A model generated the notes under the pieces. It had not been told where the DNA came from. It made no database searches and worked only from the letters and a program-made list of their open reading frames with translations. DNA of 64,000 nt. Origin: Amyelois transitella (Eukaryota > Arthropoda > Insecta > Lepidoptera > Pyralidae). The DNA lies in assembly GCF_032362555.1 (NCBI RefSeq), contig NC_083519.1:1753501-1817500 (forward strand), in the 5' to 3' direction. Shown one piece after another: positions 50,950 to 63,653 of the stretch. A program made the translations under genes and the position numbers. The number at the start of each line of letters is the position of its first letter. The stretch's first letter is position 1.

Positions 50950-53900
50950 GACGAGCAAGAAACTGGGCAGGTAGCGGAAGAGCCGACAAATAAGGCCAAC
51001 GGTAGCGCCCACAGTCCTAGTCAGCTGGACTACATCTCACTCACCGGGACGTCCTGGGCAGGCGGGTGAGTTAAAAGCCTAAACCCTTCAAACTCAAAAT
51101 GGAAGTACAGACACAGAAATGGCCCCGAGTTCCCAGCGGAGAGGCGACACTCAGCAAAGGCAGGAGCATGAGTTCTTGCCAGTCCAGGGGTGCTAAGAAT
51201 CCCTGGGAGTATTCAAACTGCCGAAAGAAAAACAAAAATATCGACAAAGGAACCAAACTATGTATCGGAACATACAATGCAAGGACCTTGAACACCGAAG
51301 GAAGTATGGAGGAATTGCACCAAGAACTAGACAAGATAAACTGGCATATCCTAGGTCTGTCAGAGGTCAGGCGACCGGGCGAAGAATGTTTAAAACTAAA
51401 AGCAGGACATACCCTCTACTATCGAGGCAGAGACAATGGGAAGAAAGAACACGGCGTAGGGATTTTGATACACAAAAGTCTTGAGGAACAGATAGTATCA
51501 ACAGGATCAACATCCGAAAGAGTAGTGTATGTTATTATGAGCCTATCCAAGAAAATCACCATCAAGTTGGTGCAAGTCTACGCACCGACAAGTACAGCCC
51601 CTGACGCCGAAATACACACACTGTATGAGGATATTGAAAAAGCTTTTCAAATCAGGAAAACCACATACACCTTCCTCATTGGTGATTTTAATGCCAAAGT
51701 AGGGAAAAGAGAAGAACTGTCGGAAACATTCATGGGAAGATTTGGATTTGGAGACCGTAATCCTAGAGGTAGGGTTCTTGTCAGCTTTCTTCAGTGTCAT
51801 AAATTATACCACCTAAGCTCCTATTATGAGAAAAGACCAGAAAGGAAATGGACTTGGCTTTCCCCAGGCGGACGACACAAGAACGAGATAGACTACATTT
51901 TTAGTTCTCACAGGTATATAGTACAGGATGTCAGTGTGTTGAATAAATTTAATACCCGTAGTGACCACCGTCTGGTTAGAGCCACATTATACATCAATGC
52001 AAAACTGGCACGATACACGTCCCTAAAAAAGGCAAATTCTAACAAGATCGATACTGTTAGCCTGAAAATAAACGCTGAACAATATAGAGCCCTGCTCGAA
52101 AAATCCATCCCTGACAAACCTCTCGAAGCATTGACCATAGACGAACTGAACAGCCACCTAAGTAAGACCATGATAAATGCAGCAACAGAAATAGCTAAAA
52201 GAAAACCAAATTCGCACAACAAGCTATCAGAGGAAACTAAAGCGCTACTACAAAAAAGAAGGGAAATGGTCAGGAATAGCAATAAGTACAAAGACCTGTT
52301 CAAACTTGTACGATCAAAAGTGGAGAAAGACATCAGGGAGTACAAGGAAAGGAAAGTAAGGGCCATAATAGAACGACACAGGGGACCAAAAGTGTTTAGG
52401 AAGCAACTCGAGCCCGGCTGCCAAGTTATCGCCAAACTAAAAACCAAAGATGGGAACTTGATTGTGGACAGATTGCAAGTGCTTAAGGTGATAGAACACT
52501 ACTACTCCAACCTCTACGCTCAAAAAACTAAAGAACCAGACCACACCAACCGCTTAACTATTAGAAATGTAGGATCAGAAGATATTCCTGAAATAACGAA
52601 AGAGGAAGTAATGTTTGCTCTTTCCAAACTTAAAAATGGAAAAGCGAGTGGCGAAGACGGGATACTGCCCGAAATGCTCAAGGAAGGCGGAGAAAAACTC
52701 TTGGATGCCCTAATAGTTCTCTTCAACAGATGCCTACATTCAGGAGATCTACCGGAAGATTGGAATAGCGCTGTGGTAATTATACTGTACAAGAAAGGAT
52801 GCAAGACGGACTTGAATAATTATAGACCCATAAGTCTGCTATCACAAACCTACAAGCTCTTCTCCAAGATTATCACCACCAGGATAACACCTAAACTGGA
52901 CTTCTACCAACCAATCGAGCAAGCAGGCTTTAGAGCGGGATACAGCACAATAGAGCACATTCTGGCAATGAGAGTCCTCATCGAGAAAACTACCGAGTAT
53001 CAAATGCCACTGTGGTTGGCATTCATTGACTACAAAAAGGCGTTCGACAGCGTGGAAACTTGGGCCGTACATAACTCGCTAAGGAACGCAAGAGTTGATC
53101 ATAGATACAACCAGCTGATCGCCAGAGTTTACCAAAACGCTAAAATGAAAGTGTCAATACCGCAGATGACAAACCCTATTAACATCAAAAGGGGAGTAAG
53201 ACAGGGGATAACCTATCGCCTAAATTGTTTACGCTGGTTGTCGAGGACGTATTTAAAAAACTGAATTGGCAAAAACGAGGTATTTCCATATCAGGTGCAC
53301 GTTTAACCAACCTTCGATTCGCGGACGACATAGTCTTATTTGCTGACAACCCTACTGAACTACAAGAGATGATCGAGGACCTACACAACACATCATTACG
53401 AGTAGGACTGGAGATGAACCTCGATAAGACCAAAGTTATGACATCCGAACAACAAAACAACATCAGGATTGAAGTAGGAGGGACAGAAATTGAGCAAGTC
53501 CAAAAGTATGTGTACTTGGGTCAAGAAATTAAAATAGGCAAAGAGAACCAGTGTAACGAAATCGACAGACGAATAAGACTGGGGTGGGCAGCCTACTCCA
53601 AGCTTGAATATGTTTTTAACATGAACCTGACGTCACAACAAAAAGCCCAAATTTTCGACCAGTGCATACTACCCGTCCTGACATATGGCGCCGAAACCTG
53701 GGTGACTACCCAAGAAGTGATACACAAGCTTGGGGTGGCACAAAGGCATATGGAGCGGAAAATTGTAGGCGTCTGTCTGAAAGACCGTGTGACCAATAAG
53801 GACCTAAGACGGCGCAGCAAAGTCACGGATGTCGGCAGAAGAGTTGCGAAGCTCAAGTGGGAGTGGGCTGGTCATATTGCCAGGAAGTCTGAATCTTGGT

Positions 53901-54110
53901 GCAAAAGATTGCTAGACTGGAGACCTTGGGACCAAAAGCGACCCAGGGGAAGGCCACAAATGAGATGGAAAGACGACATCAAGCAGGTGGCGGGCAGCAA
54001 TTGGACTCTTACTGCCCAAAATAGAGAAGAATGGAAGGAGATGAAGGAGGCCTACATCAGAATGCTGATAGAAGAAGGCTAAGAAGAAGAAGAAGAAGAT
54101 ATAAAATACA
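50950..54110 (+). mobile_element. RTE-class LINE, nearly full length
   Basis: A short 5' leader (about 50950-51098), one APE-RT coding region and a very short 3' end closing in (GAA)n at about 54080-54100 are typical of the RTE clade. It joins directly to the Harbinger remains on the left. No clear target duplication was found, so the exact 5' edge is uncertain. Confidence 0.85.
51099..54082 (+). pseudogene. RTE LINE endonuclease-reverse transcriptase, one frameshift
   Basis: Frame 1 from ATG 51099 holds an AP endonuclease (GTYNARTL, LSEVRRPG, QVYAPTS, GDFNAKVG, SDHRLV) and the first RT blocks (NYRPISLLS, QAGFRAGYSTIEHIL, FIDYKKAFDSV, RGVRQG). One base is missing near 53207-53215, right after RGVRQG. 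The rest continues in another frame (53225-54082) with the catalytic FADDIVLFAD box, the thumb and a GKR/RPRGRPQMRWKDDI C-terminus common to RTE proteins. In the family the endonuclease nicks target DNA and the RT copies the RNA at the nick. Except for this lesion it seems intact. Confidence 0.92.
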
Positions 54111-54170
54111 AAAGAAAAATAATCATTAAAGTAGGTACTTGAAGGGAAAAATAACGAAAAATACGTGGGG

Positions 54171-57052
54171 CAATGTTACCTTAAAAAAGACCAAAGTTAC
54201 CCGAGTTCACCGTAATCGTTTTTGTTTCATAATATTAAACTAGGTAATCTTAAAGTAGGTATGAGATCAATCAAAACTGAGATACTTTTTAGTATAAACT
54301 TCACTAGGTAGGTTTTATGTTATACAATTATAAAACAAAATTTAAATGCTTTTCCTAAATCAACAAAGTAAGTAGCTAACAAAAATGTCAAAAAATAATA
54401 GAATCAACAAAAAATATATAGTTAAACAAAAACAAAATCTTACATTTACTTACTTATTAACAGTAAACAAAAAAAATATTTCTTCATTGCATAAAGACAG
54501 ATAAAAATAGATATAATACAGAAAAGACAAAGCAACGGCGTACATATCCCATGAAGGGATCTCTTCCAGTCATCCGGCAAGATAAGAATGAATACAAAAC
54601 TCAAGGGTGAAACAAATGCAACAAAACTACAACAATTAGGAAAGAAAACAAATAAATAAATACAAAATATATCTATTAATACTTAAAATAGTTACTTAAA
54701 TGAAAATCTACCTATAATCAATAAAATACACATCAAAATGAGTTTTGTTAATTTAGTTTAAAGTAGGTCTAAATTTTTATTTAAAAATATTATCTCGTCT
54801 AGTCTTTTTGCTGCCAGTCTATTTCGTCTTTGGTTACATAGCATACCAGCCTTAGAAAAGACGCGTTCGGAAGGTACGGACGTGGCAGGTATGCACAGAT
54901 ACTTGATAGCTAACTGTGATAAAATTGGATAAGTTTTACAATGTGTTTCCCAAAAACGTAAAGGGTCCTCTTTTCGGTTAATTAAAGGCATTTCTAAATA
55001 CTGTTTTATTTGTAAGGTAGCTGAAGAAGTAGGTGTCGTCGATGAGTTTTGTGATAATGCTTTTTGGTCAAAGAATTTCCACAGATCATCCTCATCATTG
55101 TTTGATTCGGCTCCGATTGATACATGGTGCTCAACAGTTTCCGCGATCGAATTTGAGTTTCCAATTTGATTTGCTAGTTGTTCAGTGAGCCATTTTTCAA
55201 CGTTTGCCGCATTTTCTGGTAATCCAAACCCAGTTTTTTTGAATCTTGGATCCAAAAGGGTACTAAGAGCTATTGATTTATGAGTTTCAGAGTTACCTAG
55301 TCTTCTGCCCAAAACTTCTAAAAGGCTGTTTTTTAAACTAGTTCCGATGTCAGTTGTCGAATTTTTGGCTAACAATAGAAATTGCAATCCTCTTACTAAA
55401 GGAATTACTCTCGACAGAGTAGGATAGTTTTCGCCTGACAATTCTTCAGTAATTTTGTGGACAGGTTTAAGAATCGGTATGATGTCATCTATTATTGCCC
55501 ATTCACTGGCTTCGAGATTTTCGGGTGCATTTATTAATGAAATTAGTGACGCAGTTAGGGGAATTTTTACTTCTGAAAATCGTTCTATCATAAACAAAAT
55601 GGAATTCCAACGAGTAGGCATGTCTTTTTTAAGTTTTAATATTGGTAATCCCATTTGCTCCTGCGTTTCTTTTAATTTGTAGCTTGCGACGTTGCTATGT
55701 TTGAAATGAGCGTGTAATGCACGACATTTATTTAATACAGTTTGGAGTTCCGTGAATTTAGTGATGGATTCCTGGACAGACAGATTCAGAGTGTGTGCTA
55801 CGCAAGGGTGATGAATTTTTCTTAAATGATCGGTAACTGCTTTTTTCACATTACTTGCATTATCTGTCACGACCACCGAGATTTTGCTGAGAGATCCGGG
55901 GAATTTGGCTAATATTTTTAATATAGCTTCCCCAATGTTTATAGCAGTGTGATTGACAGTAACTTCTTCAGTCCCGAGAACACAGCTTTTTAATTCGTAT
56001 TCCCAGATGAAATGGCCGGTGATTGTTATGTAACTCTTATTGCTGTCAGAAGTCCACATATCGCTAGTTATAGACAAGTGGGAGATATTGTCTATCGTGT
56101 TACATAGAGTTTTATTATTTTTTTGGTGTTCATTAGGCAACAACTTTTCTGAAACAGTCTTTCTACAAGGCAGTTCATAATTCGGCTGGAGCATTTTGAC
56201 AAACTCTTTAAAACCTTTGTTTTCTACGATAGACAAAGGCTGATAGTCAGTAGCTATCATCCGGATTAAGCCCTTATCAAAAACTTCTCTATCTACCTTG
56301 CTACTCGTCGCCGCGTACAATCTCAATTGTGGCGCTCTTTTTGCTGCTGGTGGGGCTGGTGGCGAGGACACATTCGGTGTTTCCGAGTCTAAAGTAGCTG
56401 ACTGCCGGGGTGCGGGAGCGCTTACTGGAGCTGTATTTTCTTGCGGTCTAATTTCCTGTTCATACTCGGCCAGTTGAATCGGATGTTTTCTTTTTAAGTG
56501 ATCCTTTAAATTAGTTGTATTTTTATGGTATATTACAGAATGCGAACACAGTTTACACTTAACTTTTTCAATGTACCCTTCTTTAATTTTATCAAAAAAT
56601 TCCCACACTAACGATTTTTTAGGCATTGTTTTAAGTGGTCTTAGCCCACGCGCGTGACCTTCGCTCTTAAACAATAAACGGACTAACGAAATATAATAAT
56701 ATTTACTTTACGTTCAAAGTTCAAAATGAAACGGTAGGCGCGGGGTGCGCAGGGATGGATGAGTGGATAGGTAAAATACAATCGGCTGTTTCAATTTCAA
56801 CAGCTTATAAATGAAGCATTTTACACTACGTAATAAATCAAAAATAATAACAAAAACAATATTTATTAACACTCTTTTAACATATTCTTTTGTTTCATTA
56901 AAATACTCTTACGTAAAACAAATTTGACTTCTATTTTTTAAATTTTCGCCGGATGTTCTTATTTTCACGATAATCAATCAGAACAAAGTATTTATCAACC
57001 AATCAGAATAAAATATCCTGTTTCCTGTCAATTCAATAGGGTTGTAACACTG
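54171..57052 (-). mobile_element. hAT transposon around an intact transposase (limits tentative)
   Basis: The right end may be the inverted CAGTGTTACAACCC at 57039-57052. The best left partner is CAATGTTACC at 54171, a weak match, and flanks do not give a convincing 8-bp duplication. Transposase presence is certain, the borders are not. Confidence 0.4.
54758..56626 (-). CDS. hAT transposase with BED zinc finger, intact 622-aa frame
   Basis: The ATG at 56626 (MPKKSLVWEFFDKIKEG) is preferred; the frame is open 16 codons further without another ATG. Order: BED finger (CKLC .. HLKRKH, residues about 5-55), Pro/Ala linker, catalytic part with ITSDMWTS and VVTDNASNV (two Asp), CVAHTLNLSVQ, and the C-terminal dimerisation region LCIPATSVPSERVFSKAG. 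Length and order are those of full ZBED/hAT transposases, and no stop or frameshift is seen. The family cuts and pastes its element with hairpin flanks. This copy could be active or recently so; domestication is a less likely alternative. The intact frame contrasts with the broken LINE, mariner and Harbinger around it. Confidence 0.93.
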   Translation of the reverse strand: MPKKSLVWEFFDKIKEGYIEKVKCKLCSHSVIYHKNTTNLKDHLKRKHPIQLAEYEQEIRPQENTAPVSAPAPRQSATLDSETPNVSSPPAPPAAKRAPQLRLYAATSSKVDREVFDKGLIRMIATDYQPLSIVENKGFKEFVKMLQPNYELPCRKTVSEKLLPNEHQKNNKTLCNTIDNISHLSITSDMWTSDSNKSYITITGHFIWEYELKSCVLGTEEVTVNHTAINIGEAILKILAKFPGSLSKISVVVTDNASNVKKAVTDHLRKIHHPCVAHTLNLSVQESITKFTELQTVLNKCRALHAHFKHSNVASYKLKETQEQMGLPILKLKKDMPTRWNSILFMIERFSEVKIPLTASLISLINAPENLEASEWAIIDDIIPILKPVHKITEELSGENYPTLSRVIPLVRGLQFLLLAKNSTTDIGTSLKNSLLEVLGRRLGNSETHKSIALSTLLDPRFKKTGFGLPENAANVEKWLTEQLANQIGNSNSIAETVEHHVSIGAESNNDEDDLWKFFDQKALSQNSSTTPTSSATLQIKQYLEMPLINRKEDPLRFWETHCKTYPILSQLAIKYLCIPATSVPSERVFSKAGMLCNQRRNRLAAKRLDEIIFLNKNLDLL

Positions 57053-57659
57053 TGGGTTGTAATAATGTGTGCGTGGATTAATCATATGATTTACATTTTA
57101 AAAACAAATGGTAATATTTCGCGTTGAAATCGTTTGTAAAGTCATGCATGAATATTCAGAGTTCAGATCAGACTCGTATCAGTAGACTCAATATCATTTA
57201 CTTTATTTAGCAAAAAAAAAATCCTTGATTATTTGTCTTCTGTTTCATTTCATATCAACAACAACATGCTATATTAACATTCACAAGCACACGCAAATCA
57301 GAAAAATACGCCGCCTAACGCACACGAATATTAGCTGATATGCGATGAGTATAGAGATAGTAGTATAGTTATGGATAGTAATTAAATTAGTAGTTTGTCG
57401 ATTGTTATTCGAATAATCAGCCTGAGGAACTACTAAATCGACAATCGAATGCGCGAGCGCGCGATTTTCGATTCAGTCGATCGTATATTTAGCAAGGGTC
57501 AACGAAACAAAACCAAATGTGTGTATAAGTACCTATAGTTATTTACGTGCCAACGAAATATAAACAGCCTTATCCTTTGTTTATGGTGACCTACCTAAAA
57601 CAACCGCACATTTATTCCTTACGACTCTCCAACATACCTACATAAAACTGTCTTTTTTG
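57053..57659. other. No gene seen; a short inverted repeat
   Basis: At 57386-57450 TAGTAGTTTGTCGATTGT and, inverted, ACAATCGATTTAGTAG-like sequence (CTACTAAATCGACAATCG on +) face each other. A transposon tip is possible. Confidence 0.45.
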
Positions 57660-58060
57660 AAGGGGTATTATTTTATTTATTTATTTATTACACAATATTC
57701 ATTATGAACTTAAAACAATATTCCGCAAAACTGTTTTCACAGTTTGACTGCGGTCAGTCTCATTTAAAGTTACTAATTTAACACAATAAATAAAGCTATA
57801 TATCTATAACGTGTAGGTAACAATTTAGTTTTAAGCTTACCTACATACTTCTATAGAATTTGAGAAGTAATTTTTTTTGAGTTTTTTTAATTAATGCGTT
57901 GGTCCCACATACAGATCTAATGTCTGCGGGCAAACTATTCAGTAAGTAGGGCAAGCGTTTTTTTAATGTTCTATCGCCATAGTAATTACTTACCCTGGGT
58001 ACCTCCAGCTTGCCCGCAGTCACAGACCTAGTTCCGTGACCATGATGTTTTTCTACTTGC
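57660..58060 (-). mobile_element. 5'-truncated LINE fragment (reverse transcriptase C-terminus and 3' tail)
   Basis: On - a frame (58023-57841) encodes AGKLEVPRVSNYYGDRTLKK, RLPYLLNSLPADIRSVCG and a Lys-rich end, the usual C-terminus after the RT in CR1/Jockey-type LINEs. A 3' tail closes in (AATAA)n-like sequence at about 57668-57690. Only the last 60 codons remain. Confidence 0.75.
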
Positions 58061-58450
58061 CGCGATCCCTGCTTAGGTACTTATTTCGCTTTATCCACGT
58101 CTCTCATCATGTTTTTATAGAATACTCCCATATGGATGACCAGATATTGCTCGCGATTTTTTCCGGAAGTAGAGAAGAATTTTTTGGTAATCAGAGAGCA
58201 TTCAAATCTGAGTAATAATTATTCCATAAGTAATGCGAGTACGCAAGTATATACAGACAGAAATTCCTAAAATCAAATTTTTTAAAGGGCATGAGAAACG
58301 AACTTTTTTCTTATTATTTTATAATTAACGTATAGATTCAGGACGCTTATTTTGTGTTTTTGAGATGTAACAAAGGTAGGTAGGTATAATAAAAGCAGAA
58401 TTACTGTGAAGTTTTACCGATTTATCTTAATTCGTTCAGTGATGTTAAGT

Positions 58451-58680
58451 AACCGTGTGGTTCCCGGCACCAATACAAAAAAGAATAGGACCACTCCATC
58501 TCTTTCCCATGGATGTCGTAAAAGGCGACTCTTAGTTAGACGATGGGCTAGCAACCTGTCACTATTTGAATCTCAATTCTATCATTAAGCCAAATAGCTG
58601 AACGTGACCATTCAGTCTTTTCAAGACTGTTGGCTCTGTCTTCCCCGCAAGGGATATAGACGTGACTATATGTATGTATG
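58451..58680 (+). repeat. Family A repeat, near-full copy
   Basis: CCGTGTGGTTCCCGGCACC through GGATATAGACGTGACTATAT and TATG tail. A short tail fragment is also at 59445-59515. Confidence 0.85.
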
Positions 58681-59084
58681 TTAAGTAACCTTAATAAGTA
58701 ACTTAAAAAACTGACAAACTTTTTAAACTATCTACGACTCGAAGTGGACTGAGAGCGGCTGTACATACTCTAAGAAATAGTTTTAATAACGTTAGACGCT
58801 TATCTACCGTAAAACACCTCGGCCAGTGTTTTATTATACATATTTATTCAAGCTGGCAACCCCATTTTGTAAGTATGTTGGTCCATCCGTCACAATTACT
58901 GTTGGAGCGGAATAACAACGCGAACTCTTGTTAGGTGCGCATCTGGTGGCGTCTCATACATTTTTATGAGCGGTCATTTTATCCACCCATGTCTGCGTGC
59001 CACGATTGTATGTCGTTACGAGTGCTTTATTTATTTATTTGGAATCGTACTTTCTTTGTATCTATCTATACTAATATTATAAAG

Positions 59085-59335
59085 CTGAAGAGTTTGTTTG
59101 TTTGAACGCGCTAATCTCAGGAACTACTTGTTCGAATTGAACTCTTTTTGTGTTGAATAGACCATTTACCGAGGAAGGCTTTGGGGTATATAACACCATG
59201 CTGCAACTTTTAGGAGCGAAGAAATAATGGTAAATGTGAAAAAAGAAACGGGGAAAATTATTCATCCTTTGAGGGCTTCAATGATGCCCAAAATAACCAT
59301 TCCACGCGGACGAAGTCGCGGGCATAGCTATATAT
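59085..59335 (+). mobile_element. Lep1-like Helitron-derived repeat, second copy
   Basis: Matches 31190-31490 with small gaps, ending GGACGAAGTCGCGGGCATAG. Confidence 0.6.
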
Positions 59336-60337
59336 ATTTGCAGCAGATTACATACAGAGATTATTTACTCTCTCACGACTGAGTCAGAAACAACTAATGA
59401 TGCAATATTTTAACGCAAACACTGAAATGCCAATGTTCAACTGTATGGCTTATACTACTTACAGTTTGCGAGACCATTGACTCTGTCTTCCCCGTAAGGG
59501 ATTAAAGTGTGTATGTTAGTAATTTCTAAAGTCACACGCATTCAAAAATAATCCAGGTCCTGTCGAACATGTTCCGATTCGACTTCAGAATGCAAGAAAG
59601 ATTTAAACAATAGACTATTGTGTCGATTCCCAGGCGGATAGTTATTGTACAAATTTGGCTGATTCGTGGAAAGGGGCGCTTCAAAATTTGTACAAAAAAT
59701 TGTATACGGCACGCGCGGTAGGGCTGCGGGTGATAGGGTTGAGACATAACGGCCGCAATAGGATATTAATTTGTTCAACATATTTTGGTGATTGACATCG
59801 ATTTCCCAATGATTTAATTGGTTAATGCCAGGTTTCATGTCTATAATTAGCAAACTGAGAAGGCATTCGACAGTGCGATTAGTTTTAACTGACCGTTTTG
59901 TGTATATTTATTGTTACTTATTTACCCTTGTGACTTCTTACAATTAATATTTCTATTCCACTATCCACATGGCCCAGTCATTTCTCATAACACAAGTCTC
60001 GAACTTATTTTAAGGCTAACTTAATCGGTTTAATTTGTCCTGATATGTTTGTTTGTTTGTAAACTGTTTATTGCACATAAAAAAGAAATATGACAAAATA
60101 CAAAACAGTCATTAGATTTAGATGAACATGTAAAATAAATATTTATTAGGTGTTATTATTATTTATTTGCTCCATAAACCTTCAAGATGCACAAATTTGT
60201 ATAGCTTGCATTTGTCTGAAACACAGTTCTGAAAGGAAGCCGACTGTATGACTGACTACTACCCGTATTTTATTTTGGACTTCTTACGTGATTGCAAATA
60301 TTATTTATAAATTTTATAATGCAACGTGAAAGTTTAC

Positions 60338-60665
60338 ATACTACATACATAAAATCACGCCTCTTTCCCGGAGGGGTAGGCAGAGACTACATCTTTCCAC
60401 TTGTCACGATCTCTGCATACTTCCTTCGCTTCATCCACATTCAAAAATCTCTTCATGCAAGCTCGACGGTTACGGGTACTCTTGACTTGACCCTTTGCCA
60501 GGACGTCCTTTATTTGATCAAGATACGTTCGTTTAGGTTAGAAAGTTGCGAAAGTTTTTTCTGTTTGGTCAGCTGGTTGACTGGTAGAGAATGCCAAACG
60601 GCATAAGGTCCGCCTTTTGTACATTTTTGTTTTTGTGCAATAAAGTTTAAATAAATAAATAAAGT
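60338..60665 (+). repeat. Family C repeat joined to a LINE 3' tail
   Basis: 60338-60537 matches 29936-30128. Directly after it, 60553-60665 matches the LINE tail at 27715-27838, ending (AAAT)n. The join suggests either that C is the body of this retrotransposon or that one landed in the other. Confidence 0.75.
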
Positions 60666-61139
60666 TTAAAATCAATTAATTCGCGGTTTTTTACCAAGTC
60701 GATAAAAGTAATAGTTAACATACCTATCACGCTACAATAGTAAGAGTATTTAGAGCAGCCCTATCAGTTTGCAAGTTATTAATAACGGTAGCATATTACA
60801 ATTCAATTTGAACGGGCGCTCGGTAATCCTCAGTAATCCCGGGCTGAACTGAACACAATTATATTAAAAGCAAACATGAAAATCCTCAAATCTGTACAAT
60901 ATCTATAAAATAGAATGGCCTTTGTCAGCTGTACCTGTAATAATGTATTGTTCAGATCGGTCTGTGGTGAAATTAGATAATCATTAGTTAATACCGAATA
61001 TAAATATATATATTACACTGCACTCGTACTCTTTATTTACAGAGCTATATAAAAGTAAAAACAATAAAGGTTTGGTCATCACGATAGCAAGATTAAGTAG
61101 CTGAGGAAGCCTAATTAATAAATAATAAATAAATATATA

Positions 61140-61371
61140 CGGGACAAATTACACAGATTGAGTTAGCCTCGAAGTAAGTTCGAAACTTGTGTGACGAGAT
61201 ACTAACTCAACGATACTGTATTTTATAATAAATACTTATATAGATAAACATCCAAGACCCAAGTCAATCAGAAAAAGTTCTTTTCTCATCATGCCCTGGC
61301 TGGGATTCGAACCCGGGACCTCCGGTGTCACAGACATGCGTAGGTACTACCGCTGCGCCGCAGAGGCCGTC
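61140..61371 (-). mobile_element. tRNA-derived SINE copy
   Basis: Reverse copy with complement of B box GGGATTCGAACCC and A box CGCTGCGCCGCAGAGG. Near full length. Confidence 0.88.
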
Positions 61372-61445
61372 AAACCGAAGCACCTAATATATAGTAACAC
61401 TAATGAACTTGGGATTCTCCTTTTAGGCGAGTTGCTAGTAACCTC

Positions 61446-61650
61446 TCATGCATACATATAGCCACGTCTATTTCGCTTCCGGTGTAAACAGAGCTAACAG
61501 TCTTGAAAAGACGGCGAAAGGCCACATTCAGAATTCAAACAGAAGAGATTCAAATAGTGACAGGTGGCTAGCCCATCGCCTAAAAGAAGAATCCCAAGTT
61601 TATTAGCCTTGCCCTTGCTTGATGGACTTTTACAATCTGCATGGAAAGAA
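61446..61650 (-). repeat. Family A repeat, reverse copy
   Basis: CCACGTCTATTTCGCTTCCG to TTTACAATCTGCATGG; diverged. Confidence 0.75.
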
Positions 61651-61962
61651 AGAAGCTGACACAATGTGATTTTTTTTCGCAACCAGACGAGCATGGAAGA
61701 TATATTTTGTCATTATATAACTACCCACTCAAACCCCGGGCTGTATTTACCGAAGCAAACACGATACTGGGCGGTAATCGCGTTAAAGTGACTAATGTTA
61801 TTTTTCGGCCCAATGGCCTTCTTACCCACGTGTAAGTAAAGACAGGCGCGGCTGTATTACTTGTATCCAGATAATACCATTATAATCAATATAAATAATA
61901 CATGTAAGTAACCATTTTTTTACGTCTATCTTACACCTGTGGTTATCATTTATCAGTATTAC

Positions 61963-62215
61963 ACTTATCCGTGTGGTCTCCGGCATCAATAGAAAAAAGA
62001 ATAGGACCACTCCTTTTCTTTCCCATGGATGTCGTAAAAGGCGACTACCTAAGGGATAGGCTTATATACTTGGGATGCCTCCTTTAGGCGATGGGTTAGC
62101 AATCCGTCACTATATTTAAATCTCAATTCTATCATTAAGCCAAATGAAAAAGCTGAACGTGGCCTTTCAGTCTTTGAAGACGTGAAGAAGTGATTATATT
62201 TTTGTTTGTATGTAA
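61963..62215 (+). repeat. Family A repeat, full copy
   Basis: CCGTGTGGTCTCCGGCATC through AGCTGAACGTGGCC to the tail. Confidence 0.82.
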
Positions 62216-62989
62216 TGTATTTTACAACAAGTCATTTATTACTAGGTTTGAGTGGTATGTTTTATATACTCGTGTCTATAATTTTTATTTGTTGGATGCG
62301 TCATCGCCTTTATTTTCACTTTTCACGCGCGACTCCGTTTTATCGCGCCAAATACTATTGCCGTTTCGCTTTTTATTATGACGTGAAACGGGACAGTGAT
62401 AGTTTTTCGCGCGATAATAAGTCATCACGCGTGCCATACTACGGGGCTGAATCGAGTAGGTACCTAAGTCAAGTTTTTACACGAAGCGACTCTCGTCTGA
62501 CCTTCGCAACATTTATAAGTGACCACTATGTACAGTACAATCTATAAATTTATTGACAGCATGAAATTAATAAAAATTTAAATTTATAAAGTTTTCACTT
62601 TCACCTCATCTGCTAACTTTGAAAATTAATTTTGCCAATTTACACCCTACATTCAAAACTATAAAACACAAAAATTACAACTACTTAATAGTCTCTCATT
62701 TCGATACAAACTCGATCGTGGAAAGCGTTACAAGTAATTATGGTACCTATTTCCCTGTAAAATGCTCTGAAAGAAGATCCGCTTATATACTTAGAGTGTT
62801 TAAAAACAAACAAACGCGGGACCGTATAATTAATTTCTGTAAGTTCCGCAGCGCCCGCCGCTTTCCGTTTTAACTTTCCGCTTCGCCGGCCCCGACCCCA
62901 ACCATTGTCTTGAATTACGTAAGTGCGATTTTCACGATATATTTCCTTGTTCGATGAACTCTGGGTATTACTTTCCTTGGGTAATATTG

Positions 62990-63460
62990 GTGCCGTGTGG
63001 CTCCCGGCACCAAGAGAAAAGAATGTCCTATTCTTTTCTCGTCTCATTGACACCGTCTCTTTCCAACGGATGTCGTAAAAGGCGACAAAAGGATGGGCTT
63101 GTAAACTTGGGATTCTTCTTTTAGGCGACGGGCTAGCAACCTGTCACTATTTGAATCTCAATTCTATCATTTAGCCAAACAGCTGAACGTGGCCTATCAG
63201 TTTTTAAAAACTGTTGGCTCTGTCTACCCCGCAAGGGATATAGACATGATTATATGTATGTATGACTGTGTAATACTATTCTTTGTCGCAAAAGGCGACT
63301 AAGTAAAGGCAAATAAACTTCTTGCGATTCTTCTTGTAGGCGATAGGCTAGCAACCTATTTGAATCTCAACTTCATCTTAAGCCGCACAGCTGAACTTGG
63401 CCTTTTAATCTTTTTAAGGCTCTGTCTATCACGCAAGGAATACGAAATTATATGTATGTA
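62990..63460 (+). repeat. Two family A repeats head to tail
   Basis: A full copy at 62990-63268 is followed at once by a second, 5'-short copy at 63275-63460, both ending in TATG tails. Confidence 0.82.
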
Positions 63461-63653
63461 TACAATTTTTGTTGCGTCCTTGTTTCGAGTTCCACTAGTA
63501 AGGGCCGGTATTCAATTAAGCAAGCCCCGCCGTAGCCTCCGCACTTTTAGTTATGTCTGACAGCGTTAGCTCCGTTGTTCTACGTTTCCATGTAGGTACT
63601 ATTGCAATTTTATACGCCGTGAATCAATGATATTTAATAAAATCTTTATCTAC

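Noticed and set aside
51908..52447. 179-residue frame on - inside the LINE
   Set aside because: Antisense shadow of the endonuclease-RT coding region; Leu/Ser-rich composition follows from that.
55455..55682. Open frame on + inside the hAT gene
   Set aside because: Antisense shadow of the transposase.
62206..62547. 113-residue frame near 62.3 kb
   Set aside because: Tyr/Phe/Arg-rich translation of AT-rich DNA beside a family A repeat; no motif.
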